Assembly: GCA_034430615.1 (NCBI GenBank)
Contig: DAOUEJ010000212.1
Span: 1-42,573, forward strand
Source: E44-bin32 sp034430615
GTDB lineage: Bacteria > Chloroflexota > Anaerolineae > Anaerolineales > E44-bin32
Length of the DNA stretch: 42,573 nucleotides
Reading direction: 5' to 3'
Part shown: positions 1-9,224 of the stretch, piece by piece
Layout: each line of letters begins with the position of its first letter
Numbering within the stretch: the stretch's first letter is position 1
The notes under the pieces: model-generated
Database searches by the model: none
The model's input: the letters and a program-made list of their open reading frames with translations, nothing else
What the model was told of the DNA's origin: nothing
Translations under genes and position numbers: made by a program

Positions 1-677
1 CATTTGGTTGGCAAAGTGAAAGACAATGCTTTGACAAGAAGGGGATAGAAGTCTGCAATCTCATCGCGGCCCCAGTCGGGCAAGCTGGTGAGGGTGGACC
101 AGGAATAGTATTTGGTGCTCACTATGACACCCGCCGCACCGCTGACCAAGATCCCGTATATCCAGAATTGCCGGTTCCTGGCGCGAATGATGGCGCATCA
201 GGGGTTGCTGTATTGCTTGAGTTGGCTCGTGTCATCCAGCCCAAGAATCTAAGTTCAAAGGTGACGATGTACTTCTTTGACGCAGAGGATCAAGGCCGCC
301 TGGATGGATGGGACTGGAGCGTTGGAGCAAGTTATGCTGCCGAGCAGTTATCGGTCAAACCCGATATGGTCATTATCGTGGACATGGTCGGGGATAAGGA
401 ACTACAGCTTTACCTGGAGCGGAATTCAACCCGTGAGTTGTCGTATGAGATCTGGACTATAGCCAGCGAACTTGATTTCACAGGATTTGTACGTGAGGTC
501 AAGTACACCATCATCGATGACCATGTTCCCTTCATAAATCTGGGCGTCCCGGCGGTTGAGATCATCGACTTCGACTACTCGGCCTGGCACACAACTGCCG
601 ACACGCTGGACCAGGTAAGTGCGGACAGCTTGTTCCAGGTTGGACGCACGCTTCAAGTTTGGTTGGAGCGTAGGTGA
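1..677 (+). CDS. M28-family zinc aminopeptidase, 5'-truncated
   Basis: The reading frame is open from base 3, so the gene begins before the window; a TTG at 168 is internal. Visible peptidase family M28 zinc-site motifs, in order, are GAHYD (about base 114), GANDGASG (about 180), FFDAEDQG with the catalytic acidic pair (about 276), VDMVGD and a late AWHTTAD histidine. This is the normal order of metal ligands in M28 aminopeptidases, which remove N-terminal residues from peptides; with the N-terminus missing, I cannot say whether it is secreted. Only the catalytic domain is present, without a C-terminal PA or PDZ extension. Its stop overlaps the next start (GTGA at 674-677), so the downstream kinase gene is probably translationally coupled. 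Family is confident; substrate is unknown. Confidence 0.88.
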   Translation, partial: FGWQSERQCFDKKGIEVCNLIAAPVGQAGEGGPGIVFGAHYDTRRTADQDPVYPELPVPGANDGASGVAVLLELARVIQPKNLSSKVTMYFFDAEDQGRLDGWDWSVGASYAAEQLSVKPDMVIIVDMVGDKELQLYLERNSTRELSYEIWTIASELDFTGFVREVKYTIIDDHVPFINLGVPAVEIIDFDYSAWHTTADTLDQVSADSLFQVGRTLQVWLERR

Positions 678-1984
678 TCCGTGGCTCCAACAGAAAAGCC
701 ATCTCCGCTTATTACGTGTACACTTACCCAGAACTACCAACATCGCCCAGGCTCGCCAGGGATGCCATGACTACCGCCTTTGACCTACTTCAACAATTAC
801 GACTCAATTGGATCCAGAACGTGCGTGAGGTCTGGCATCACGATACCCCCGGGATTGTGATTGGCGATTCACTTCTCGAGCAGTTCTTCCAGACAATTAC
901 TGATGGCTTGCTCACAAATCAATGGACAACCGTTGAGGCCTTTGTTGACTTGTTGTATGCAGAACGATCTCAGGTATCACAGGCCCAGAGTGATTTCGAA
1001 ACGTATGCATACGATAGTTACGTTGGCCTGATTCATACTCTACACGGTGCTCTCCTGACTGCATCAAGTGCAGTACATGATCCTGCGGAGACAATGAAGT
1101 TAATTAAGGCAACTGAGCCAATCATGTTCCACATGATTGAGTATGCAGCCTATCGGGAAGCACATATCCAGCATGATCTGGCGGCAAAGGAGCAGCAAGC
1201 GGCCAAGCAGGCAATGGAGATGCTCAATGATTCTCGCTCCAGGTTTATTGGAATGGCAACCCAGAACCTGAGGACGCCGTTGACGCTCATTGAAGGGTAT
1301 CTCTCCATGATCAAGGAGCGGAGTCTGGATGATGCAGAGCTGCTTGCGTGGCTTAATGGCATAGCAGGTGGCAGCGAGAAGATGCGAACTGCGATCGATG
1401 AGCTCATCGATGTCGCCATGGTGGACAACCAGATGCTCTCGCTGCACTACAGTCAGGCGAAGGTGGGCGAGATTCTGGAGAGTGTGAAGAAGCGGTTGAA
1501 ACCCGAAGTGAAGAGCCGCTCTCTAACTTTGAAAATTCACCGCTGCGACGAGTATGGGCAGAATATATTTATCGATCATGAACGGATTGAGCAGGCGATT
1601 GGTTATGTGGTTGAAAACGCTATTCGCGTAAGTCCGAAGGGAGCCGTTATTATCCTGCGCGGGCGTGGATTATATGGTTTTCTTGAATTGACGATTGAAG
1701 ACGGCGGCCCGGGAATCGCACTGCAAGACCAGACGGCGATCTTCGAGCCATTCAATACCATGGAGATATCGGCCCCGGATCACCCAAGGAACATGCATCA
1801 ATATATCGGGCTCCATTTAGCGAAGGGAATCCTCGAATCGCATGGAGGTGCGATCTGGGTGTCGTCAAGCGGTTACGATGAACGCAATTTGCCCGGAAGC
1901 ACATTCCATATCATGATCCCATTGAGGGAGGAGCCGCCGGACGATCTAACAGCCAGACTTCTCGGCGTGCGGGAGGTTAAATAA
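674..1984 (+). CDS. Sensor histidine kinase-like protein with Gln in place of the phospho-acceptor His
   Basis: A 436-residue protein with no obvious membrane segment or signal peptide. Residues 1-175 are mostly helical and match no sensor domain I recognise. A HisKA-like dimerisation helix follows, then a HATPase domain with N-box (VVENAIRVSP), G1 (EDGGPGIA) and G2-like (IGLHLAKGI) motifs, so ATP binding looks intact. The H-box reads MATQNLRTPL where the family has S-H-E-L-R-T-P-L: codon CAG at 1262-1264 gives Gln197 instead of the phosphorylated His. Canonical autophosphorylation is therefore not expected; it may be an ATP-binding scaffold, a phosphatase or a pseudokinase. The GTG start has GGAG five bases upstream and overlaps the peptidase stop; ATG 767 is an alternative. 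hflX follows after 4 bases. No response regulator is adjacent. Confidence 0.85.
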   Translation: MIRGSNRKAISAYYVYTYPELPTSPRLARDAMTTAFDLLQQLRLNWIQNVREVWHHDTPGIVIGDSLLEQFFQTITDGLLTNQWTTVEAFVDLLYAERSQVSQAQSDFETYAYDSYVGLIHTLHGALLTASSAVHDPAETMKLIKATEPIMFHMIEYAAYREAHIQHDLAAKEQQAAKQAMEMLNDSRSRFIGMATQNLRTPLTLIEGYLSMIKERSLDDAELLAWLNGIAGGSEKMRTAIDELIDVAMVDNQMLSLHYSQAKVGEILESVKKRLKPEVKSRSLTLKIHRCDEYGQNIFIDHERIEQAIGYVVENAIRVSPKGAVIILRGRGLYGFLELTIEDGGPGIALQDQTAIFEPFNTMEISAPDHPRNMHQYIGLHLAKGILESHGGAIWVSSSGYDERNLPGSTFHIMIPLREEPPDDLTARLLGVREVK

Positions 1985-1988
1985 AGCA

Positions 1989-3362
1989 TTGGGAAAGCGA
2001 CCTATTTCGACCGATCGACCGCGCGAGCGTGCGTTCCTTGTTGGAGTGCGTTATCCGGAGCAAGATAATCTATTCTCGATTGAGGATTCTTTGGCTGAGC
2101 TGGCCCTTTTGGCGATGACGGCCGGGGTTGATGTCGTCGGCCAGGCAACTCAGAATTTATCAAGGCCAAATCCGAAGACCTATCTTGGTGCTGGTAAAGT
2201 CGAGGAGGTTAAGGCGCTTATCGAGGACCTAGTGGTCGATGTCGTCCTTTTTGATGATGAACTCAACCCGCGTCACCAGCGCGAACTTGAGAAGATCTTC
2301 CCTGAATCTGTACGTGTCGTTGATCGTACCGCCCTCATCCTCGATATCTTCGCCCAACATGCTCAAACGCGGGAGGGCGCGCTGCAGGTCGAGCTGGCAC
2401 AGTATGTATACCGGCTACCACGGCTCACCCGTGCCTGGGCGCACCTAGCACGCCAGGCTGGAGGTGGCGGTGGGCGTGCTGGCAGCATGGGGGGTGTCGG
2501 TTTGCGAGGACCCGGCGAGACACAGCTTGAGGTTGATCGGCGCGAAATCCGTACGCGGATTGCCCATCTTAAAGACGATCTTGAGAAGGTCCGGGCTCAC
2601 CGTGGGCGTTACCGGAGCCAGCGCAAACGGGCGGCTATCCCGACCGCAGCGCTGGTCGGCTATACAAACGCAGGAAAGTCGACTTTGCTGAATCGGCTGG
2701 CAGAGACGGATGTCTATGTCGCTGATGAGCTGTTCGCGACACTCGACCCAACGACACGTAGGGTTGCACTACCAGACGGCCAGCAGGCACTGATTACGGA
2801 CACCGTAGGTTTCATTCAAAAACTTCCTACTGCACTTATCGCTGCCTTTCGTGCCACTCTGGAAGAAATCCTGGATGCTGACCTGCTCATCCACGTTGTT
2901 GATATCACACATGAAAATGCGCTTGCTCAAGCAGAAGCGGTACTGGATACGCTGCTGGAGATCGGGGCGGACGAGATCAACATTGTGACAGCCTTGAATA
3001 AAATTGATCACCTGCATACGGAAGAAGATATTCAGGAGAAGATTGATCTCTTCGATAGGGCAGTCCCAATCTCTGCGTTAAAGGGAGATGGGATCCCGAC
3101 CTTGCTTTCAGTTCTCGAGCATGAGCTCTTCGAGGATATGACCGAAATTTCAGTAAGTCTCCCGTACAAGGATGGGAGACTGATCAGCGTGTTTCACGAT
3201 ATGGGCAAGGTGGATCAGATTGAGTACAAGCAGGATGAAGTCCTGATCTCGGGACGATTGCCGAAAAGACTTATCCCGGAATTTACCCGCTACAAATCCC
3301 GCCCTGGAGAAACTGGTTCACCGGCAACGGCAATGCAAGATCTATCCGAGAAACCCTCTTGA
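1989..3362 (+). CDS. hflX: GTPase HflX
   Basis: A 457-residue ribosome-associated GTPase of the Obg-HflX group, which binds the 50S subunit and splits or rescues stalled ribosomes under stress. The N-terminal HflX domain carries the AGKVEEVK region and a Gly-rich stretch ending in RGPGETQLEVDRR. The G domain has G1 GYTNAGKST (about residue 224), G3 DTVGF and G4 NKID. Length is typical; a short C-terminal tail follows the G domain. TTG at 1989 is the likely start, with GGGAGG at 1971-1976. It lies 4 bases after the kinase gene and 40 bases before the next gene, so it is probably cotranscribed. The identification is firm. Confidence 0.95.
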   Translation: MGKRPISTDRPRERAFLVGVRYPEQDNLFSIEDSLAELALLAMTAGVDVVGQATQNLSRPNPKTYLGAGKVEEVKALIEDLVVDVVLFDDELNPRHQRELEKIFPESVRVVDRTALILDIFAQHAQTREGALQVELAQYVYRLPRLTRAWAHLARQAGGGGGRAGSMGGVGLRGPGETQLEVDRREIRTRIAHLKDDLEKVRAHRGRYRSQRKRAAIPTAALVGYTNAGKSTLLNRLAETDVYVADELFATLDPTTRRVALPDGQQALITDTVGFIQKLPTALIAAFRATLEEILDADLLIHVVDITHENALAQAEAVLDTLLEIGADEINIVTALNKIDHLHTEEDIQEKIDLFDRAVPISALKGDGIPTLLSVLEHELFEDMTEISVSLPYKDGRLISVFHDMGKVDQIEYKQDEVLISGRLPKRLIPEFTRYKSRPGETGSPATAMQDLSEKPS

Positions 3363-3402
3363 GGCTCAGCGCAGCATTCCTATCTGATTATCTGAGCGAC
3401 CT

Positions 3403-6366
3403 ATGAGCACACAAGGAAAATCGGGCCACAGCCAACTTCAGCAGGCACTTATATCAGCTCTGGATGGGAATGCAAGGTTCGATCCCTTTACCCGCGCCCT
3501 ATACAGCACGGATGCCTCCAATTTCCAAATTGAACCTCTTGGCGTTGTGTTCCCGCGTCACACTGATGAGCTTCAGGCGATCGTCGAAGTTGCACGCAGA
3601 TTTCATGTGCCCGTCATCGCTCGTGGATCTGGAACGAGTATGGCGGGGCAGACGCTCGGACACGGCTTGATTATCGACTGTACACGTCATCTTGACCAGA
3701 TCCGCGCATTCAATCGTGAGGAATCCACGGTTGTTGTTGAACCGGGGGTCGTACTTGCAAGGCTGAATCGCGAGGCCGCCGGATTGGGATTGATGTTTGG
3801 TCCCGACCCTGCCTCAAGCGATCGGGCCACGCTCGGTGGGATGGTAGGGAATAATGCCACCGGGGCGCATTCCATCCGCTATGGCCTGACGATCGACCAC
3901 GTGCTGGAGGCTGATGTCGTCTTGAGCGATGGTTCATCGGTAGTGTTCCGGCCTCTTGAGAGAGACGAACTTCAGCGTAAGCTGAGCTTAACATCACTCG
4001 AGGGGGATCTCTATCGAGCTGCGGACATGGTGCGCGCAAACTACGATCAGGCAATCAAACAGCATTGGCCGCGAACGTGGCGCCGTGCATCTGGATACAG
4101 CTTGAACTACCTGACTGGCTTTACACCCGGTGAACCGCCCGTGTGGTTCGATGCCGGGCTCATCTATCCCCCTACGGCTGGGTTGAACCTGACGCCGCTA
4201 CTTTGCGGATCGGAAGGCACGTTAGCCCTGATCCGCAGTCTCAAACTGCGCCTGGTTCAACGCCCCAACTATACAGCGCTTGCCATTCGATCGTATGACT
4301 CGATCGAAGCGGCAGCGGAGGCAACACTAGAGATCCTCGAGAGTTCACCGGATGCGATTGAATTACTGCCTCGTACGTTGCTCGAACGAGCCCGTCAAAT
4401 CCCGGCCTATGCCCGCCGGATGGGGTTCCTGCAAGGTGATCCGGCTGCGCTCTTGGTAGTCGAATATTCCGGTTCTCAACTAGAGAAAGCCATCGGGCAG
4501 GCATCCAAACTCAAAAATGTGCTTGTGCTTGGAAGCATAGAAGAGCAGGCCGATCTCTGGGCCGTTCGAAAAGTAGGTCTTGGCTTATTGATGTCAGTTC
4601 CGGGAGATCTTAAACCTATCACTTTCATTGAAGATGTCTCCGTCCCGGTTGAACGTCTGGCAGAGTATGTGCGCAGGGTCGACCGAATCCTCGATGACCA
4701 TGGTACCTACGGAGAGTGGTATGCCCATGCCTCCGCTGGTTGTCTTCACCTCCGACCATTGATTAATTTAAAAACGCTGCATGGTGTAGAACAAATGAGG
4801 GGCATCGCCGAAGAAGTAGTGGATGTTGTGATCGAGATGGGTGGAGCGATCTCGGGTGAGCACGGTGATGGTCTCTCGCATACTGAGTACAACGAGAGGT
4901 TGTTTGGCCCTGAACTAAATCAGGCTTTTCACGAGCTGAAACAAGCGTTCGACCCGAGGGAGATACTCAACCCTGGGAAGGTCATTCCTGCAGTGGATGG
5001 ATTCGGTGGGCCGGGAGCTTTAACCTCCGATCTACGTTATGGGCCGGAATATCGGGCACAGATTCCAACCACAAAATTCGATTTCTTCCGTGAAGGATCC
5101 TTCACCGCAGCGGTGGAGAGTTGTACAGGATTGGGGGTTTGCCGGAAGGACGACGGATTGATGTGTCCATCCTATCAGGCCACTCGTGAGGAAGAGCATT
5201 CCACCCGGGGCAGAGCCAATGCATTACGGGCTGTCCTTAGCGGTGTCTTACCAGCCCGGTCATTACATGATGAAGCGCTTTACAAGATCCTGGATTTGTG
5301 TCTGGAATGTAAAGGCTGCAAGGCGGAGTGTCCGACTGCAGTCGATATGGCTCGTATCAAAGCTGCTTTCCTCGATCTCTACTATGAGCGACACGGCATC
5401 CCTTTACGAAGCCGGTTATTTGCGAATTTGCGGAAAATGACGGAGATAGGGGCAAAGTTAGCCAGGCCATTGAACTGGGCAAGTGGGAGCGCCATCTTCC
5501 GCAGGTTGCAAGAACACGTTATGGGGATCTCGCGCTTTCGCACTGTCCCCAAACTCAGCGAGCATACGTTTGTATCCCGGTATAAACCGCCTTCTAGAGT
5601 CGACAACCGTCCTGCAGTCATTCTATTCCTCGATACCTATACCAACGCGATAGATCCGTCCATCGGAGACTCTGCCTGTAAAGTTCTTGACGCAGCAGGT
5701 TATCAAGTGCAGCTGGTCAAGAAACAAGGCTGCTGTGGAAGGCCTAGCATCTCCAAAGGTCTTCTGGATCATGCTCGGACCCTTGCTCAAGCCAACCTGG
5801 AAGCGTTAGCACCCTACGCCTCTCAAGGCATCCCGATTATCGGGCTGGAGCCCTCCTGCTTGTTAACCTTGCGAGACGAGTACCTTGAATTTTTTCCAGG
5901 GGATCCCATGGCCGACGTAATCGCCCGGCACTCGTGGCTGCTGGAGGAGTTCCTGGTGCTCCCCGATGAGGATGGTGTCAGGCCACTCGACCGGCTCGTA
6001 TTCAAACCGTCAACAGGAAGCCGGATTCATCTGCACAATCATTGCTTTTCTAAAGCTTTGATCGGGTCCGGGCCCTTACTGGATACACTGCGAGGAGCAG
6101 GCTACCTGGTTGAAGAGATCCCCTCTGGCTGTTGTGGGATGGCAGGTTCATTTGGTTATGAGGCAGAACACTACGATCTTTCGATAAAGATCGCCGGACA
6201 GCTTCTTCTCCCGGCAGCCTTGGAGGCGAGTGCTAGCGGTTCGTTGATTGCGGCGGGAGGGATTTCATGCCGCACCCAGCTTATGGATGGAGCGCAGATT
6301 AAAAGCTATCATCCAGCGCATTTACTCGCCGATGCTCTGGTTGATGAAGGAAAACCTGATGGCTGA
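3403..6366 (+). CDS. Fused FAD-linked D-2-hydroxyacid (D-lactate/glycolate-type) dehydrogenase with Fe-S/CCG domains
   Basis: A 987-residue fusion. The N-terminal half is an FAD_binding_4 domain (RGSGTSMAGQ near residue 75, then GPDPASSDRATLGG and GNNATGAHS) plus an FAD-oxidase C domain ending near GEHGDGLSH. The C-terminal half is GlcF/GlpC-like: Cys-rich CTGLGVCRK...MCPSY, a ferredoxin motif CLECKGCKAECP, and two CCG modules (GCCGRP and GCCGMAGSF). This architecture is that of the YdiJ/Dld-II family, which oxidises D-lactate or related D-2-hydroxyacids and passes electrons through Fe-S clusters to the membrane pool. The substrate cannot be fixed from sequence. Its end overlaps degV by 8 bases. 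The CCG half resembles GlpC but belongs to this polypeptide, so it is not evidence for a GlpC subunit. Confidence 0.92.
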   Translation: MSTQGKSGHSQLQQALISALDGNARFDPFTRALYSTDASNFQIEPLGVVFPRHTDELQAIVEVARRFHVPVIARGSGTSMAGQTLGHGLIIDCTRHLDQIRAFNREESTVVVEPGVVLARLNREAAGLGLMFGPDPASSDRATLGGMVGNNATGAHSIRYGLTIDHVLEADVVLSDGSSVVFRPLERDELQRKLSLTSLEGDLYRAADMVRANYDQAIKQHWPRTWRRASGYSLNYLTGFTPGEPPVWFDAGLIYPPTAGLNLTPLLCGSEGTLALIRSLKLRLVQRPNYTALAIRSYDSIEAAAEATLEILESSPDAIELLPRTLLERARQIPAYARRMGFLQGDPAALLVVEYSGSQLEKAIGQASKLKNVLVLGSIEEQADLWAVRKVGLGLLMSVPGDLKPITFIEDVSVPVERLAEYVRRVDRILDDHGTYGEWYAHASAGCLHLRPLINLKTLHGVEQMRGIAEEVVDVVIEMGGAISGEHGDGLSHTEYNERLFGPELNQAFHELKQAFDPREILNPGKVIPAVDGFGGPGALTSDLRYGPEYRAQIPTTKFDFFREGSFTAAVESCTGLGVCRKDDGLMCPSYQATREEEHSTRGRANALRAVLSGVLPARSLHDEALYKILDLCLECKGCKAECPTAVDMARIKAAFLDLYYERHGIPLRSRLFANLRKMTEIGAKLARPLNWASGSAIFRRLQEHVMGISRFRTVPKLSEHTFVSRYKPPSRVDNRPAVILFLDTYTNAIDPSIGDSACKVLDAAGYQVQLVKKQGCCGRPSISKGLLDHARTLAQANLEALAPYASQGIPIIGLEPSCLLTLRDEYLEFFPGDPMADVIARHSWLLEEFLVLPDEDGVRPLDRLVFKPSTGSRIHLHNHCFSKALIGSGPLLDTLRGAGYLVEEIPSGCCGMAGSFGYEAEHYDLSIKIAGQLLLPAALEASASGSLIAAGGISCRTQLMDGAQIKSYHPAHLLADALVDEGKPDG

Positions 6367-7228
6367 AGTCGTGGTTGTGACCGATAGTTGTGCGAGCATC
6401 CCGGCCGAGATGCTGCATTCATTGCGGATCGAGTGGGTTCCATACTATATCCATCGTGGGAAAGAAGTGTTACGCGATCTCGTCACCGCCCGAGCAGATG
6501 AGTTTTACTCGTGGATGCGGTCGGCGACCACGCTCCCAACTACGGCTGCACCTGGACCTGGTGATTACTTAACGATGTACGAGAAGCTGGCTGATCGTGG
6601 TGTCCGTGAGATCATCAGCGTCCATATGACCTCCAAGGGATCAGCAGCTTACCAGGCAGCGTGCTCCGCGAAAGATATGTTGATCGACAGAGTTCCCTCC
6701 CTTACGATTGATGTCGTCGACACACTTAATGTGGCAATGTGTCACGGCTGGATCGTCATTGAAGCTGCCCGTGCGGCAATCAGGGGTTTAGACCGAGCGG
6801 AAATCATGAAGCGCATCAATGCGATGATCCCGCGTACGAGGATGATCCAGACCGCAGATACACTTCGCTACCTGCAGATGGGCGGCCGTATAGGAAAGGC
6901 GACCCAACTGCTCGGATCATTGCTCAACATTAAGCCACTGATTGGGATGCAAGATGGCATTATCGTCGCAGTGGGGAAGGCTCGCAGCAGAGAACGAGCC
7001 TATGCCGAGATCGCGCGAAGAGTGCGCGAGGCTGTTGGAGATCTCGGCAAAATAAAGGCTGCCTTCGTGCATGTTGCTGCGCTTGACGAAGCCCAGAGGC
7101 TGGACGAGATCGTCGCCAGGGAAGTTATTTGTGAGGAGAAAGTCATTGCCGAACTATCTCCTGCCCTCGGGGTGCATTCTGGTCCGGGCACGGCAGGCAT
7201 TTGTTATCTGGAGTGGCCATTGTGGTGA
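6359..7228 (+). CDS. DegV family protein (fatty-acid-binding)
   Basis: A 289-residue DegV protein. The family binds a single fatty acid and, in Firmicutes, presents it to fatty acid kinase FakA. Visible features are VTDSCASIP at the N-terminus, a TSKGSAAYQAA segment, and GGRIGKATQLLGSLLNIKP, the family's conserved lipid-pocket region. The open frame runs back to 6248, but ATG 6359 is preferred because it gives the usual family N-terminus and has GAAGG at 6346-6350. It overlaps the upstream dehydrogenase by 8 bases, and its TGA shares one base with the next ATG (TGATG at 7226-7230). No FakA-like kinase is present in the window. Family firm, ligand inferred. Confidence 0.92.
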   Translation: MAEVVVVTDSCASIPAEMLHSLRIEWVPYYIHRGKEVLRDLVTARADEFYSWMRSATTLPTTAAPGPGDYLTMYEKLADRGVREIISVHMTSKGSAAYQAACSAKDMLIDRVPSLTIDVVDTLNVAMCHGWIVIEAARAAIRGLDRAEIMKRINAMIPRTRMIQTADTLRYLQMGGRIGKATQLLGSLLNIKPLIGMQDGIIVAVGKARSRERAYAEIARRVREAVGDLGKIKAAFVHVAALDEAQRLDEIVAREVICEEKVIAELSPALGVHSGPGTAGICYLEWPLW

Positions 7229-8100
7229 TGAAGGGGAGAACGCAACAAGAGCTACAGAGATTCTCGAGATTCGCCTGGGTTACCCTGGGTGTTATTTTGT
7301 TTGTCATTTTGTGAGGTGCATTTGTGCGGTCAACCGGCTCAGGCGCCGGTTGCGGAGGACATTGGCCGCTATGCAATGGCCTGGTCATCCCACGTCAACC
7401 GGCGCTTGAGACGATAATCGAGTATACGCATCGCTTCTCGAGCGGATTGGCGCTGGTCCTCGTGGCTGGCATGCTGTACCTTCCCTTTCGTACGTTTCCG
7501 AGCGGGCACAGGGTTCGGAAAGCGGCGATCTGGGCGGGGATCCTCATCATCCTCGAGGCACTGCTAGGCGCCGGGTTGGTGGTCTTCGAGCTTGTGGGGG
7601 GAAACAATTCGGTCACCCGGGCTGTTGTGGGCGCAGCGCACCTTCTAAACACGTTTCTACTCCTAGCGAGCTTGAGTCTGGCTTGCTCTTGGAGTACCTG
7701 GGAGCCGGGTCCGATTTTGCCAGTAGGTCGAAGTTGGGTGTTCTGGCTCACCATCGGTCTGCTGGGTGTCTTATTAATCGGTATGACCGGTGAAATCGCA
7801 GCGCTCGGTGATACCCTATTCCCACCCGTGTCCGTTGCTGACGGGTTCCGACAAGATCTTGCCCCGGATTCCCATTTCTTGCTACGCTTGCGCGGGCTTC
7901 ACCCTATCGTTGCAGTGGCAATTTCCTTCATCTTGATAGGCTTGGCGCGAGTACAAGGGACAGGGGGAGGATCGATCACGAGGATTAGCAGCCTGCTTTT
8001 CGGATTGACGATCATCCAGTTAATTGCGGGAACGTTGAACCTATTTCTGCTCGCGCAGTATCCAGAAAGAGAAGAAGGCTTGCGCATAGCCGTAGAATAG
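7228..8100 (+). pseudogene. Heme A synthase (COX15/CtaA-like) interrupted by an in-frame TGA
   Basis: From ATG 7228 one frame encodes a 290-codon COX15/CtaA-type membrane protein, but codon 29 (7312-7314) is TGA. Before it are 28 residues (start of TM1, ending VILFVIL); after it the same frame continues GAFVRSTGSGAGCG, HWPLCNG and then about seven more membrane helices to 8100. The heme-ligand histidines are present (EYTHRFSSG, GAAHLLNT, RGLHPIVA), as is the Cys pair around GAGCGGHWPLC. From memory of the family, Trp (TGG) is usual at the interrupted position (LWGA-VR). The enzyme oxidises heme O to heme A for aa3-type oxidases. A GTG at 7324 could restart translation, giving 258 residues without TM1. 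It may be a recent nonsense mutation, an assembly error, or recoding. ATG overlaps the degV stop by one base. Confidence 0.8.
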
Positions 8101-8165
8101 AACGGACGTTCTACCCCAAACCAGTACTTTCGTGTTCGACAAGATACAGTAGGTGAATCGGCAAA

Positions 8166-9134
8166 CTACTTAAAGATTTCATAATAGCCCCGATCGAGCT
8201 CATCATCGCTAAGATGTGCATAGCGCTGGGTCACAGCGATATTACGGTGCCGGGCCAGTTCCTGTGCGAGTTTGAGATTACCTCCAGACCCCCGAAGAAC
8301 AGTTGTCACGAAATAATGGCGAAAAGAGTGTGGTGTAATCGCTCCACCAAGGTCTTCGCCGAGCGCTTCGTGCACCCGATCATGAACGATGGCACGCCCA
8401 GTAGTGGTGCTGATTGGGAGAACGCGCTTGCCAGCCGCACGGTCGTGCCGTGCAAATAATGGAAGTGAAGATAGCGGGCGACCGCAAGCACCGTCCATCC
8501 TGGCACGAGCGCCCAGGTAGGTTTTCAGGGCAGCAAGGGAGTGGGAAGAGAAACGAACGACGGCTTCACGGTCACCTTTACCGATGAGCAGGGCTCGGCC
8601 TTCATTCCAATCCAGATCGCCGCGTCGCAAATTACAGGCTTCGTGAACACGAAGGCCTGTCGCACCCAGTGTGATCAAGAACGCCCGGTCCCGTAGGGCG
8701 ATCAAATGTTCGCGTTCATCTTCAATTGGCACCGATTGGAGCGAATCTGCGTATTCAAGAACATCCTCGATCTGCTGGCGGGGAAACTGAGGCAGTCGCT
8801 GACCTGGACGCCTGGCGCGCATCTTGATGAGCATACGCAACCGGGGCAAGTTGATATCAGCGAGATCCTCTGCAGCCAGATATTCAAACCAGCCTGATGC
8901 AGCGGTTAAATACAATCGCTCCGTGGACGGGGCATAAGACTTTAGATAGGAAGCGAAGATAGCGATCCAATCCTCACTGGCCTGTTTGATGGCAACATCA
9001 TCAAGATCAAGGTCATTTTCCGTCAGGCATATGGAGAATGCCTGCAAGGCATTGCGATAAGTCCGGACGGTATTTTCGCTTCGGGAAAGCATTACGCCCT
9101 TTAAATATGCATTAATGCCATCTTGTGCTTTCAT
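8166..9134 (-). CDS. Tyrosine recombinase (XerC/XerD-like)
   Basis: A 322-residue phage-integrase-family protein with an N-terminal SAM-like core-binding domain (about residues 1-90) and a C-terminal catalytic domain. The catalytic set is complete: Arg in TGLRVHEACNL, Lys in GKGDREAV, H-x-x-R in HSFRHYF, a later His in LARHRNIAV, and the nucleophilic Tyr in the C-terminal part, probably QRYAHLS. Size and domain order suit a Xer-type resolvase, but I see no dif-like site or mobile-element borders, and it is the only recombinase in the window, so housekeeping Xer and solitary integrase remain open. An AAAGG lies about 9 bases before ATG 9134. A strong sigma70-like promoter with an overlapping palindrome lies upstream. 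Confidence 0.92.
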   Translation of the reverse strand: MKAQDGINAYLKGVMLSRSENTVRTYRNALQAFSICLTENDLDLDDVAIKQASEDWIAIFASYLKSYAPSTERLYLTAASGWFEYLAAEDLADINLPRLRMLIKMRARRPGQRLPQFPRQQIEDVLEYADSLQSVPIEDEREHLIALRDRAFLITLGATGLRVHEACNLRRGDLDWNEGRALLIGKGDREAVVRFSSHSLAALKTYLGARARMDGACGRPLSSLPLFARHDRAAGKRVLPISTTTGRAIVHDRVHEALGEDLGGAITPHSFRHYFVTTVLRGSGGNLKLAQELARHRNIAVTQRYAHLSDDELDRGYYEIFK

Positions 9135-9167
9135 GACAGATAACCTTTGTGGCTCCCCTCACGTGAT

Positions 9168-9224
9168 ATATCCGTAGAAATATTAGGTTGCTATAATGAT
9201 ACTTATCATAACCGTAGAATATTC
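9168..9224. repeat. Palindrome and direct repeats over the recombinase promoter (putative operator)
   Basis: A perfect inverted repeat ATGATA-CT-TATCAT (9196-9209) covers the -10 and start point of the minus-strand promoter. It is flanked by two near-identical direct repeats, CCGTAGAAATATT (from 9172) and CCGTAGAATATT (from 9212), 40 bases apart, about four helical turns. The arrangement resembles a repressor site. No adjacent gene encodes an obvious cognate repressor. Confidence 0.4.

Noticed and set aside
6248..6358. Upstream extension of DegV
   Set aside because: It overlaps the dehydrogenase; ATG 6359 has a good ribosome site and the family N-terminus.
5101..6366. C-terminal half of the dehydrogenase as a missing GlpC
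   Set aside because: It is fused in frame to the FAD domain in the standard YdiJ/Dld-II arrangement and is far from glpAB.
8166..9134. Integron or prophage around the tyrosine recombinase
   Set aside because: No attC-like repeats, phage genes, direct repeats at borders or tRNA target site were seen nearby.
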